DNA from: Desulfobulbus sp. | GTDB taxonomy: Bacteria > Desulfobacterota > Desulfobulbia > Desulfobulbales > Desulfobulbaceae | Assembly (NCBI GenBank): GCA_028684915.1 | Contig: JAQUEZ010000140.1 | Span: 1 to 15,798 of the forward strand | Length of the DNA: 15,798 nt | Reading direction: 5' to 3' | Part shown: positions 6,737-15,644 of the stretch, piece after piece | How positions within the stretch are numbered: position 1 is the first letter of the stretch | How the letters are laid out: the number at the start of each line of letters is the position of its first letter | The notes under the pieces: generated by a model | What the model was told of the DNA's origin: nothing | Seen by the model: only the letters and a program-made list of their open reading frames with translations | Databases searched by the model: none | Translations under genes and position numbers: made by a program

Positions 6737-8044
6737 TCAACCAGCCAGGGTTTTCAAGAGTGTTCCGAGTTTAAAAGAAAAGAGTATCAGAGTGCCAGTC
6801 AGCAGAACGAAGAAAATCGATGGTTTCCTCAGCACTGTGAAGCCATGGGTGCGTATGAGGACCACACAGGGCAGAATGAAAAGGAAAATGGCGACGAGGG
6901 GTGAGAGTACCAGCCCGAAAAGATTCATAATGGAAGGATTTAAAAGGGATAATATCCAGAGGCTTACAAAAAGGGAAAGCAAAACGGATATGTTAAGCCG
7001 TTTGTTTGGTTGAGAGGATGGACAATCTCTTTTACTACCTCGGACAACAAGGGGCAGGAAGCGCTCCGTTAGTTGTAGGGCTGACTCCTGGACAGCAAAA
7101 AAGACGCCCATGAAGGAGGTAATCAGCGCGGCAAGGCCGATTATTGGACCAACTTTGGCGATGATTGGCGAGATGCCTTCTTTAGCGCTCAACAGGGCGA
7201 GGCAATTGAGATTGGTTGTCGCCGCTGTTTTGAACGCGTCGGGGGGGAGGGAGAGCAGGCAGGAGAAGACGAACAAAAGGACGAAGATCAGGAGCAGCGC
7301 CGTTGTTTTCAGGACGATGCGGTTAAGGCATTGTGGCCCGTTGTTTTCATTGGCCTGGCGAGAGACCCGGAAGGCCGCCACCATGGAGGACGATGCAGGG
7401 AAAAAAACGAAGGAAATCGTGAGGATTGGGAGAATCAATAAGATGTCATCGGCGAAACGGAACAATGATGGTTTGTTGATATAAGGCATGATATCCCAGA
7501 AGGGGATCAGATAAACGGAGATAGCGAAGAGGAGAATTAACAGGGCCAATGAGATGGCGCTCATCACCCGCAAAATGACTTTGGCGCCAATCAGGTAGAG
7601 CACGCCAAAGCAGGCCACGACGAGTAGGCTGAGCCAGGATTTCCCTTCGCAATTGGTAGATGTCACCCCCAGCTTGAACAGAAAATTGGCCAGATTGTCA
7701 GTCAGGCCAACCAGATACGAGAAAAGTAGAACGTAAAAGGTAAGGAAATAGACGATGACTATGCCTTCGCCAAAAAAATGACCAAAACGCCTAGCCAGGA
7801 CGTTTGCGTAGTCCGATTCTTCCGGCTCTGAAAGAAGCATGGTGACGACGGTTTTGTGCGAAAAGTAAATCAGCGGGAACAGGAAAACTGAGAGGAAGGC
7901 GAGCGACCAGAGGCCCGTAAGGCCCACCTGCACCGGAAGATAGAGAATGCCAGCACCAACGGCGGTGCCGAACAGGGTGAGTATCCAGCTCCAATCGCTG
8001 AATGGAGCTGGTGCGAAAGAGGACTTTTGGTCCATGTCACTCAT
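6737..8044 (-). CDS. Amino acid permease of the HAAAP (SdaC/TdcC-like) family
   Basis: This 435-residue inner-membrane protein has about 11 hydrophobic segments. The N-terminal WSWILTLFGTAVGAGILYLP (19-38) matches the first helix signature of hydroxy/aromatic amino acid permeases such as SdaC and TdcC, followed by GLWSLAFLSVFLFPLIYFSHK. Further family-like features are SFVFFPASSSMVAAFR (211-226) and the C-terminal helix pairs. Family members are about 430 residues long and import serine, threonine, tryptophan or tyrosine with protons or sodium. The start ATG overlaps the NRPS stop codon as ATGA (8041-8044), and no strong ribosome binding site precedes it, so translation is probably coupled to the synthetase. 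The context suggests it supplies a precursor amino acid, or possibly handles the product; specificity cannot be read. Sampled lines of this gene are about 42-48% GC against about 60% in the NRPS, which hints at a different origin. Confidence 0.85.
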   Translation of the reverse strand: MSDMDQKSSFAPAPFSDWSWILTLFGTAVGAGILYLPVQVGLTGLWSLAFLSVFLFPLIYFSHKTVVTMLLSEPEESDYANVLARRFGHFFGEGIVIVYFLTFYVLLFSYLVGLTDNLANFLFKLGVTSTNCEGKSWLSLLVVACFGVLYLIGAKVILRVMSAISLALLILLFAISVYLIPFWDIMPYINKPSLFRFADDILLILPILTISFVFFPASSSMVAAFRVSRQANENNGPQCLNRIVLKTTALLLIFVLLFVFSCLLSLPPDAFKTAATTNLNCLALLSAKEGISPIIAKVGPIIGLAALITSFMGVFFAVQESALQLTERFLPLVVRGSKRDCPSSQPNKRLNISVLLSLFVSLWILSLLNPSIMNLFGLVLSPLVAIFLFILPCVVLIRTHGFTVLRKPSIFFVLLTGTLILFSFKLGTLLKTLAG

Positions 8045-11000
8045 GGCAGGAAGCCTTGGCGTTTGAGGTAGTCCACATAGAGGGGAATGAGGGTGTTATA
8101 GTCCGCCGCATAGTTGATGCCAAGGTCTGCCAGGGCGGCAAGTGTAGCCGTTTGTTCGGTTGGTGGCGCTTCGCCTGAGAGGTCGCCGGTGTAAAATTCT
8201 TTGATCTGCGTGAGGCCGTTATCTGCGGCAAGGCTGGCGAGACGCTTTTGCCATTCGGCTGCCGGTTCCGGGCGGGCTGAGCAGTCGCACTTGGCAAGAG
8301 CCCGGAAGAAGTCATGCAGGCTGAGTTCGTTCGGGTTGGAGAGATTGGCGACAAGCATCTCTGTTCGGGGAGTGAGCGCCAGACCGGCAATTGCGCGGGC
8401 AAGCAGATCAACAGGCGTCATTTCAACGGTATTGGCTATATCCGGGTAGCTGCCAAGTTGCAGGCAACCCTGATTGAAGAGCCAAAAATGATTGTTGGCA
8501 TAGTTGCTGAAACCATTGGCGCTGCAACCGGTGATGTTACCGGCACGGGCAATGACGGTGGGCAGGCCGTAATGCCTGGCGCATTGGGCAACAAGCTGTT
8601 CACCCACCCATTTGGTCAGCAGGTAGCCGTTATCGACGACAGGCGGATTGGGTAAAATGGCCTCATCTGCTCGGGTCGCGCCTTCAATCGCGGTGGCGAC
8701 GGAAAGGGTGGAGACGAAGCAGAACGTTTTTCGGCGTTTAGCGAGAGCGAGTTTCAGCAGTTCGATTGTGGCATCTACGTTGGCGGCCTTCATGGTGGCG
8801 TAATTATGCAGATGATGGACGAAGGCGCCGCAGTGAACAATGGCATCTATTTGCTCGGCAAGCCTTTGGTGGATATCGTCGCTTAACCCCAATCCTGGCT
8901 CGGCAAGATCACCGGGGAGGATGCGTACTCGGTCAAAATCAGGTGTTATCCCCGCTTCTTTTGCCTGTTTACGAAGACTTTCGAGACCATCGGCCTCATC
9001 ACGACAGCGCAGGAGGCAGTATACGGTTTCGCAGCGACGGGTCAGTTCGTTGAGCAGGAAGGAACCGAGGAAGCCGCGCGCGCCGGTGAGCAGGACCTGA
9101 CGCAGTTCTGCGACCTCTGCTGGTGCGGGTGCGGGATTGGCAATGACGAGTTCGGCCCTGGCGTCACTGATGGCCTGTTGGATGTGATTGACGCTTTTAC
9201 CGGCGGCCAGCGCTTCAATAGTTGACGCGCCGTAGAATTCTGCCATGGTGAACGAGATGCCAAGCTGCTTGTAGACTTCAGCCTGCATCCGGACGGCCAG
9301 CAGAGAATTACCGCCAACGTGGAAGAAGCTGTCATCGCGGCCGATGCCGCGATAGCGCAATATCTGTTCCCAGATGTCGGCGATCTGCCGTTCAAGCCCG
9401 TCGTGCGGGGGATTGGCGCTGATCTTTCCGGCAACGGTGGGCAGGGCCTTGCGGTCAATCTTGCCGCTGGGGCCAGCCGGGAGGGCATCAAGGCGGACGA
9501 AAAATGAAGGAACCATGTAGTCGGGCAAAAACTGGCTGGCATGTTGGCGCAGGGCTTCGTCATCGAGTTCCTGGTCGGCGAGATAATATGCCGCAAGATA
9601 GCGATTTTCACCCTCACCCTTGGCAGCGCAGACAACATGTTTCAGGCCGGGGAAGGTGCCGATGGACGCCTCAATTTCGCCAAGCTCGATGCGGAAACCG
9701 CGCAGTTTGATCTGCGCGTCATTGCGACCAAAAAACTCGATGGTGCCGTCGGGCAGAAAACGACCCAGGTCGCCGGTCAGATACATCAGCGCATAGGGGG
9801 ATGGGTCGAAGGGATCTATGACGAACCGTTCGATGGTGAGATCATCCCGGTTCAGATAGCCGCGGGCGAGATTATCGCCGCCAATGCAGATTTCGCCGAC
9901 CGCACCAAGTGGAACGGGCTGTTTGAAGCGGTTGAGCAGGTACATGCGATAGCCGGCGAGCGGCTTACCGATGATGCGCGGATTGGCATCCGGGAGCACT
10001 TGCCCGTGCGAAGACATAACGGTGATTTCGGTTGGACCGTACAGGCTTAACAGGCGGGTGCGGCGGGACCACCAGTCGGCTGTCCGTTCGTCAAGGACAT
10101 CGCCACCGAAACCGAGCATCCGCAGTGAGGGGATTTCTTCCCGCGGCAGATTCTGGAGGACGACAGGCGAGAACAGAGCGTGGGTGACGCCGATTTTGGT
10201 GAGCGTGCGATGCAGGGCAATGGGATCTTTTCGGTCCGCCTCGGGGATGACGGCGAGGGTATGGCCGCCAAGCAGGCAGGGGAATATTTCGACGACGCTG
10301 GCATCGAAATTCATGGAGGCGATGAGGGACGAAATGCTGTCGTCGCTGAGCTCAAAGGCGTCGGCAGAGGCCAGCGCGAGGCGTACCACGTTGGCGTGTT
10401 CGATCATGACACCCTTGGGCTGGCCGGTGGAGCCGGAGGTGTGAATGATATAGGCGAGGGTGTTCGGAGCCACCGGTGGCAGGGCGGTTGTGGCTGCCAC
10501 GGCCTCGGCCAGCGGATCTATAAAGTCGAGGTGGTCAAGGCCAATGGCGCAAAGCGCGGTATGGCTTTCCGCGTCGGCTGCGACATGGCGGACAGCACTA
10601 TTCTCCACAAAGAAGCGTACACGGTCGGGTGGATAGCTCGGGTCGAGCGGAATATAGGCGCAACCAAGTTTGAGAATAGCGAGCACGGTGGCGATGAGTC
10701 CGTCGCTCTTTTGCATGCTCAGGCCAATGCGTTCGCCGGGGATCACGTATTTGGCAAGTCCGGCGGCAATGCGGTCGGTCCAATCGGCAAGTTCAAGAAA
10801 GGTGTGGCGGCGTTCGTTAAAGATGAGTGCCAGTCGCTCCGGATGGAGTTGTACCACTTCATTAAAACGCTCGGGAATAGAGGCGTTGTGCTGATCAAGG
10901 CGAGGTCCGCAGGAAAGAGCCATGAAGCGGGCAAGCGTTGCGTCCGACTGGTAGGTTAGTTCGTTGATGCGCGTCTCGGGCTGGCGGGCGACAGCATCGA

Positions 11001-14000
11001 TGATTGTTTTGAAGTTATCTAAGAATCCGGCGATTGTTTCTGAACGGAAGAGCGAGCTGTCATATTCGACACGTCCCTCGATGGCGCCATCTGCACATTG
11101 GTAGAAGATACCGGCCAGATCGGTCTTGGAGGTCTTCGAGGGGAATTCGTCGGCCTGATATGTTGCGCCACCGAAGCTGCCTTCAAGCCCTATACCGCTC
11201 TGAAGGCTGAAAATGAGGTTGAGGGATTCGAGCCCGGCGATTTCCGCGTCAAGAGGAGTGGCGATCAAGTGTTCCTTGTCATCGAGCATTTGGCGGTGGA
11301 CGGCCAGCGCCAGGTCGTTAAAGGAACTGCGTGGCTGCACGGTCTGACGCAGGTATCCCACAGTCACAAAGGCGCCGTATATTTCCTCGGTACCGGGGAT
11401 GTCGCGTCCGGCATAGGGGTAGCTACAGACAATCTCCTCCTGGCCGGTAAGTCGCCATATCCAGGCGATATAGAGCGCCATAAAGAGGGGCGAGAGCGTT
11501 ATGTTCTGCGAATCGGCGAAGGCCTTGAGGTCAGCAACGGTTTGCGGTTCGATGCGCAGATGGATAAAGGCATTGGCATCGGGCCTTTTTTGGCGGGAAT
11601 CGGCGGGTAAATCGGTGTGCGCGTCAACACCAGCGAGTTTCTTTTTCCAGTAGGTGATGGAATCGGCAAAAACCTGGCTGCCGGGTAGACATGGCGCCCA
11701 GGACCAGTAGTCAAACCAGGTCAGGCGGGTCGGGACTGTCCGGCCTTCGTAACGGGCAGCGAGTTCTTCCAGGAAGAGATTCAGGGACCAGCCGTCAAAG
11801 AGGGCGTGGTGGATGCAGAAGATCAGTGAGGTTTTTCCATCGGCGGTGCAATGGATTTCCGCACGGCAGAGGGGCGAACAAGTCATGCCAAGCGGTTCGT
11901 TGAGCAAAGCCTGGGCGCGAGCGCTGATGCCATCGGAGGATGTGTCGACAAGTGGGATGGGCGGCAATGCCTCTTCGGATGCGCGAAGCCACAGCCTGCT
12001 CTGCTGTTCAGCGAAGGCGGCCCGGAAGACGGGATTGGCCGTAAGCAGTTCATGGTAGGCGCTGCGGAGAGTCAGTGGATTTATTTCCCTTGAGAAATCG
12101 ATGCGCACCACAATGTTGTAGGTGTTGTCACCGGGCTGGCCCAAGGTTCGGCTATACATCATGTCGATGAAGCGGTTGGCGACCATCGCCGAGGTTTGTC
12201 CGGTGGCGGTGAGCGGTGGCAACGGATTTTTTTCGGGTGCTGTGCCACGGACCTTGTCGCAGAAATCGGCCAAAACGGGATGCTCAAAGAGTTGCTTGGG
12301 GCGGAAGGTGTTGCTAAGCGCTGCTGAGAGTTTGCTGCACACCAGTGCTGCGAGTAACGAATGCCCACCCAGATGGAAGAAATGGCTGCCCGGCCCCAAC
12401 GAGGTGGCCGCAACGTTCAACACGCCGGCCCAGATGTCGCGAACCTGCATTTCAAGTTCGTCGAGCGGTACCGCCGAGACGGTTGCATCGTCGTCGTAGG
12501 TGGGCATTGGCAGGCGGGTGCGGTCAATCTTGCCACTGATGTTGAGCGGAAACGAATCGATGGGGATCAGGAAACTGGGGATCATGTAATGCTGCAGGCG
12601 TTGCTCCAGACGCTTGCGCAGCGTGTCCGGCTTGAGACCGGTGCCGGTGTACCAGGCCAGTAACTGTTTACCACCGGCTTGTTCAAAGGCCCCGACGTAG
12701 ACACCCCTCACTTCCGGCTGCTCAGTGATGGCGTTTTCGATGTCGCCAAGTTCCATGCGGAAGCCGCGGATTTTTACCTGAAAATCACTGCGTCCCAAAA
12801 ATTCGAGTTCGCCGCTGGGCAAAAAACGGCCAAGATCGCCGGTGTGGTAGATGCGACCGGGACCAAAGGGATTGGGGCGGAATTTTTCGATGTTGAGTTC
12901 AGGGCGACCGAGATATTCGCGAGCAACGGAGGGGCTGCCAATGACGATTTCTCCGATTCCCCCGAGTGGAGCCAACTCTTCGTTGGCATCCAGCAGATAG
13001 ACCTGGTAGCCATGCAGGGGACGTCCGAGATTATTGGCAGCCTTGTAACCGCCCATGCGATTGATTGTGGCCATTACGGTAGCCTCTGTGGGACCGTAGC
13101 CATTAGCGAGGTCAACCGCCTTCGACCAGAAACGAACGGTATCTTCATCGCCTGCTTCGCCGCCGCAGACGATAGCACGCAAATCCGGAAGGGGGCGACG
13201 GGGCAACAGCCGCAGCAGTGCCGGTGGCAGGAAAGCGTGGGTGATGCGCCGAACGTTCATTAAAGTGAAGATTGTCTCAGGATCACCGCGCAACTCGCTG
13301 GGTACGACGACCAGTTCCGAGCCATGGCTGAGGCTATTAAAAATTTCCAGTACGCTGGCATCAAAGTTGATTGAGGCAAATTGCGTCCAGCGGCAATCTG
13401 GTCCGCAATCCCAGACGCCTTCCAGCGAGGCGATAAAATGAGCCAGCATGCCCCGTTCGATGACGACGCCTTTCGGTTTTCCAGTCGTGCCGGAGGTGTA
13501 GATGATGTACGCGGTCTGGTGGGCGATGGCAGTGGGATTGGCCGGTGGCGTGATGGGCACCGGGTGGTCCAGCAAATCGTCGATGTTCAGCACCGGGCAA
13601 TCGACGACGGAGGCAATCAAGTCGTATGTCGTTGCATCGGCAATCACTGCGGCCAGTTTGGCATCACCGGCAATAAAGCGGAGTCGTTCGGCAGGCATCT
13701 GCGGGTCCAGCGGCACATACCCGGCCTTGGCTGCCAGCACGCCGAAAATAGTCTGGATCATCCGTTCACTGCGAGACAAACACATGCCGATCAGCACCTC
13801 GGCTGTATCGCCGACATGAGAAGCGAGATGGGCGGCAACGGAACCGGCACAACAGGACAGCTCGGCATAAGATAGTGTCGTTTCGTTGAAGCGAAGAGCT
13901 GGTGCGTCAGGCGTCCGGGCACAAACGTCGGTAAAGAGTGTCAACACATCGGCCACGGGTGCCAGCAGGGCACCGCCATCGGCAAGGGCCAGGGCCTTCT

Positions 14001-15261
14001 GGTGGAGCGGTGCAGTGAAGAGACGGATGTTTTCCACCGGCAGGTCAATGTCTTCGGGAAGATGATGAAGCATGGCCAGATAGTGGTCAAACGCCATACG
14101 CAGACTTGAGGTATCCTGCGGTGAGCGGGTCAGGGCGTGGAAGGAGATGGTGTCCTGAATATCAAAATAGATGCCGATGTCCTCGATCTGAATCTGATGG
14201 GATATACTGGGCAGCAAGGTAACGGTGACACCTTTGAGCTGTAATTCACGGTAGGGCTGGACGTCTTCATCGAAGAGTACGTTGGAGAGCCGGTAATCCG
14301 GGTACTTGCGTTTCAGTTCCAGAATAATCTCGCGCGTGGGCAGGTCAGAGTTGTACAGCGCCTGCGCGTAGAGCCTGGCCGCCTGGCGTAAAAAACCCGA
14401 TACGGTCTGGCCATCCGTCAGAAGGCTCTTAAATACAAGCGGATTTTCGTTATAGCCGATCTGGTCGGGCAAACCCGTGCGGATACGATGGCAATTTCGG
14501 GTCAGTATCATTTCGCTTCTGGTAACGCGAAACAGGAACAGATGAAATGAAAATAACAGCAGCTGGTTGAGGCCGATGCCAAGTTTCGTTGCTACCTCAC
14601 CTAGGGCGGCACTTTCTTTTTCCGGCAAGGCAACGTGGAAATAGGTGTCGGCCACATCGCTCTCGACACGGGCCGGACGCCACTCGAACGACGCCTTTTG
14701 CGTCAGTTGCAGCCAGAAGCGCATGCTTTCATCGTAATAGTCGCTTTCCATCAGGGCTTTTTCGCTATCGAGCAAGAGCTGTTGCGGTAAACTAAGATTT
14801 TCCGGCAGTGTCTCGCCACGATAGGCCGCAGAAATCGCCTTGAACAGCGGCTTGAGGGAAAAACGGTCGACGATCGCTGGATGACAGACAAAAACGAGAT
14901 GACTCTCTTTGCATCCCCGCAAGAGACAGAACAGGTAGGGAGCACCGCCGTCCAGTCGAAAAAGGCGATTGCGCAGGGTATCAATCAGCGCATGCGCGGT
15001 GTCCTGGCTGTCGCCGACATCAATCGTCTCAAGTCCCACCTCTGTGGAGTCGCTCTGGAAAATGCGCTGGGAATCATCCACCCGCAACACGCGATAAGAG
15101 AAAGAAGGACATCGCTGAACAACGTGACAGACTGCCTCGTGCAACCGTTTCTCATCAAGTGCACCTTCAAGCCTGAAAACGGTGCAGCGGTTACTGATCC
15201 GATCACTCCATTCAATGATGGTCTGCTGATTCTCTGTCAATTTGTGGGTTACAAAGTGCAT
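8041..15261 (-). CDS. Two-module NRPS with terminal reductase: C(degenerate)-A-T-C-A-T-R
   Basis: This 2406-residue non-ribosomal peptide synthetase is expected to join two amino acids and release the dipeptide by NAD(P)H-dependent reduction. Domains counted from the ATG at 15261 are as follows. C1 is about 5-417, with HPAIVDR (127-133) where HHxxxDG is expected. A1 is about 437-917 (P-loop YTSGTTGKPKG 588-598, catalytic K911). T1 carries phosphopantetheine Ser968 in HLGGHSLL. C2 is about 1017-1432 with an intact HHALFDG (1151-1157). A2 is about 1457-1937 (HTSGSTGQPKG 1607-1617, K1934). T2 carries Ser1986 in HVGGNSLL. The reductase is about 2052-2406, with the Rossmann motif TGARGFLG (2059-2066) and an SDR-type Y2213/K2217 pair. 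There is no thioesterase, epimerase or methylation domain. The ATG is chosen over the TTG 54 bp upstream because GGAG stands 5 bases before it and a likely promoter overlaps the TTG. The permease follows in an ATGA overlap. No phosphopantetheinyl transferase or MbtH gene is in the window. The product is unknown. Confidence 0.93.
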   Translation of the reverse strand: MHFVTHKLTENQQTIIEWSDRISNRCTVFRLEGALDEKRLHEAVCHVVQRCPSFSYRVLRVDDSQRIFQSDSTEVGLETIDVGDSQDTAHALIDTLRNRLFRLDGGAPYLFCLLRGCKESHLVFVCHPAIVDRFSLKPLFKAISAAYRGETLPENLSLPQQLLLDSEKALMESDYYDESMRFWLQLTQKASFEWRPARVESDVADTYFHVALPEKESAALGEVATKLGIGLNQLLLFSFHLFLFRVTRSEMILTRNCHRIRTGLPDQIGYNENPLVFKSLLTDGQTVSGFLRQAARLYAQALYNSDLPTREIILELKRKYPDYRLSNVLFDEDVQPYRELQLKGVTVTLLPSISHQIQIEDIGIYFDIQDTISFHALTRSPQDTSSLRMAFDHYLAMLHHLPEDIDLPVENIRLFTAPLHQKALALADGGALLAPVADVLTLFTDVCARTPDAPALRFNETTLSYAELSCCAGSVAAHLASHVGDTAEVLIGMCLSRSERMIQTIFGVLAAKAGYVPLDPQMPAERLRFIAGDAKLAAVIADATTYDLIASVVDCPVLNIDDLLDHPVPITPPANPTAIAHQTAYIIYTSGTTGKPKGVVIERGMLAHFIASLEGVWDCGPDCRWTQFASINFDASVLEIFNSLSHGSELVVVPSELRGDPETIFTLMNVRRITHAFLPPALLRLLPRRPLPDLRAIVCGGEAGDEDTVRFWSKAVDLANGYGPTEATVMATINRMGGYKAANNLGRPLHGYQVYLLDANEELAPLGGIGEIVIGSPSVAREYLGRPELNIEKFRPNPFGPGRIYHTGDLGRFLPSGELEFLGRSDFQVKIRGFRMELGDIENAITEQPEVRGVYVGAFEQAGGKQLLAWYTGTGLKPDTLRKRLEQRLQHYMIPSFLIPIDSFPLNISGKIDRTRLPMPTYDDDATVSAVPLDELEMQVRDIWAGVLNVAATSLGPGSHFFHLGGHSLLAALVCSKLSAALSNTFRPKQLFEHPVLADFCDKVRGTAPEKNPLPPLTATGQTSAMVANRFIDMMYSRTLGQPGDNTYNIVVRIDFSREINPLTLRSAYHELLTANPVFRAAFAEQQSRLWLRASEEALPPIPLVDTSSDGISARAQALLNEPLGMTCSPLCRAEIHCTADGKTSLIFCIHHALFDGWSLNLFLEELAARYEGRTVPTRLTWFDYWSWAPCLPGSQVFADSITYWKKKLAGVDAHTDLPADSRQKRPDANAFIHLRIEPQTVADLKAFADSQNITLSPLFMALYIAWIWRLTGQEEIVCSYPYAGRDIPGTEEIYGAFVTVGYLRQTVQPRSSFNDLALAVHRQMLDDKEHLIATPLDAEIAGLESLNLIFSLQSGIGLEGSFGGATYQADEFPSKTSKTDLAGIFYQCADGAIEGRVEYDSSLFRSETIAGFLDNFKTIIDAVARQPETRINELTYQSDATLARFMALSCGPRLDQHNASIPERFNEVVQLHPERLALIFNERRHTFLELADWTDRIAAGLAKYVIPGERIGLSMQKSDGLIATVLAILKLGCAYIPLDPSYPPDRVRFFVENSAVRHVAADAESHTALCAIGLDHLDFIDPLAEAVAATTALPPVAPNTLAYIIHTSGSTGQPKGVMIEHANVVRLALASADAFELSDDSISSLIASMNFDASVVEIFPCLLGGHTLAVIPEADRKDPIALHRTLTKIGVTHALFSPVVLQNLPREEIPSLRMLGFGGDVLDERTADWWSRRTRLLSLYGPTEITVMSSHGQVLPDANPRIIGKPLAGYRMYLLNRFKQPVPLGAVGEICIGGDNLARGYLNRDDLTIERFVIDPFDPSPYALMYLTGDLGRFLPDGTIEFFGRNDAQIKLRGFRIELGEIEASIGTFPGLKHVVCAAKGEGENRYLAAYYLADQELDDEALRQHASQFLPDYMVPSFFVRLDALPAGPSGKIDRKALPTVAGKISANPPHDGLERQIADIWEQILRYRGIGRDDSFFHVGGNSLLAVRMQAEVYKQLGISFTMAEFYGASTIEALAAGKSVNHIQQAISDARAELVIANPAPAPAEVAELRQVLLTGARGFLGSFLLNELTRRCETVYCLLRCRDEADGLESLRKQAKEAGITPDFDRVRILPGDLAEPGLGLSDDIHQRLAEQIDAIVHCGAFVHHLHNYATMKAANVDATIELLKLALAKRRKTFCFVSTLSVATAIEGATRADEAILPNPPVVDNGYLLTKWVGEQLVAQCARHYGLPTVIARAGNITGCSANGFSNYANNHFWLFNQGCLQLGSYPDIANTVEMTPVDLLARAIAGLALTPRTEMLVANLSNPNELSLHDFFRALAKCDCSARPEPAAEWQKRLASLAADNGLTQIKEFYTGDLSGEAPPTEQTATLAALADLGINYAADYNTLIPLYVDYLKRQGFLP

Positions 15262-15296
15262 TACTACTCCAGAGTCTAAAATTTTGGTGTTCTCTG

Positions 15297-15325
15297 AGCG
15301 TATGTTTGAGGGCAAAAATTGTCAA
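15297..15325 (-). promoter_or_regulatory. Sigma70-like promoter for the NRPS-permease operon
   Basis: On the minus strand a perfect -35 TTGACA (15325-15320) is followed, after 17 bases, by TACGCT (15302-15297), which keeps the T, A and final T of the -10 consensus. Transcription would start near 15290, about 30 bases before the ATG at 15261, with GGAG at 15267-15270 as ribosome binding site. This arrangement excludes the TTG at 15315 as a start codon if the promoter is real. Confidence 0.5.
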
Positions 15326-15474
15326 AGAGAAATAATCGCCACCAATCCTTAGGGTTTATCGTTCACCAGAGGGAGCGGTTTTATTGTAGTACGAGAGAGG
15401 GGGAGCAATTTTTGTGTGCAAAACCGGATAGTTCTTGATGGATCTTGGTCTTGGCGTAGCATTGTTATCAATGA

Positions 15475-15517
15475 TGCGTCGTAAAGACTTCGATCTCCTG
15501 CGTCGCAGCTTTTTTAC
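15475..15517. repeat. Short repeat-like element with GTAAA / TTTTTAC ends
   Basis: TGCGTCG occurs twice (15475-15481 and 15499-15505) in direct orientation. The segment is bounded by GTAAAG (15481-15486) and CTTTTTTAC (15509-15517), which are imperfect inverted repeats. The ends echo the GTAAAAA/TTTTTAC termini of the element at 4104-4195, and both have adjoining CTTCGA/TCGA-like bases. They may be degenerate copies of one dispersed intergenic repeat family; two short partial matches do not prove it. Confidence 0.3.
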
Positions 15518-15644
15518 AGATTTTCGACATACCTGATGTATGCCTCCGCACCATGAAGAAAACTACTCCCTGTATATCTGTGGTTTTACTTAGCCATTCC
15601 TTAGAGTGTGATGGACTTTTTCCCCGGCCGTTATCAATGAGGAT

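Noticed and set aside
6525..6737. A 70-codon minus-strand frame whose ATG overlaps the permease stop as TGATG.
   Set aside because: The overlap is suggestive of coupling, but the residue composition is not protein-like, no domain is recognisable, and part of the frame runs through a GC-rich hairpin. Without conservation evidence it is probably chance.
9108..15249. Internal duplication between the two NRPS modules as a recent repeat or assembly artefact.
   Set aside because: The modules share only the expected conserved core motifs; linker and pocket sequences differ widely, so this is ordinary modular homology.
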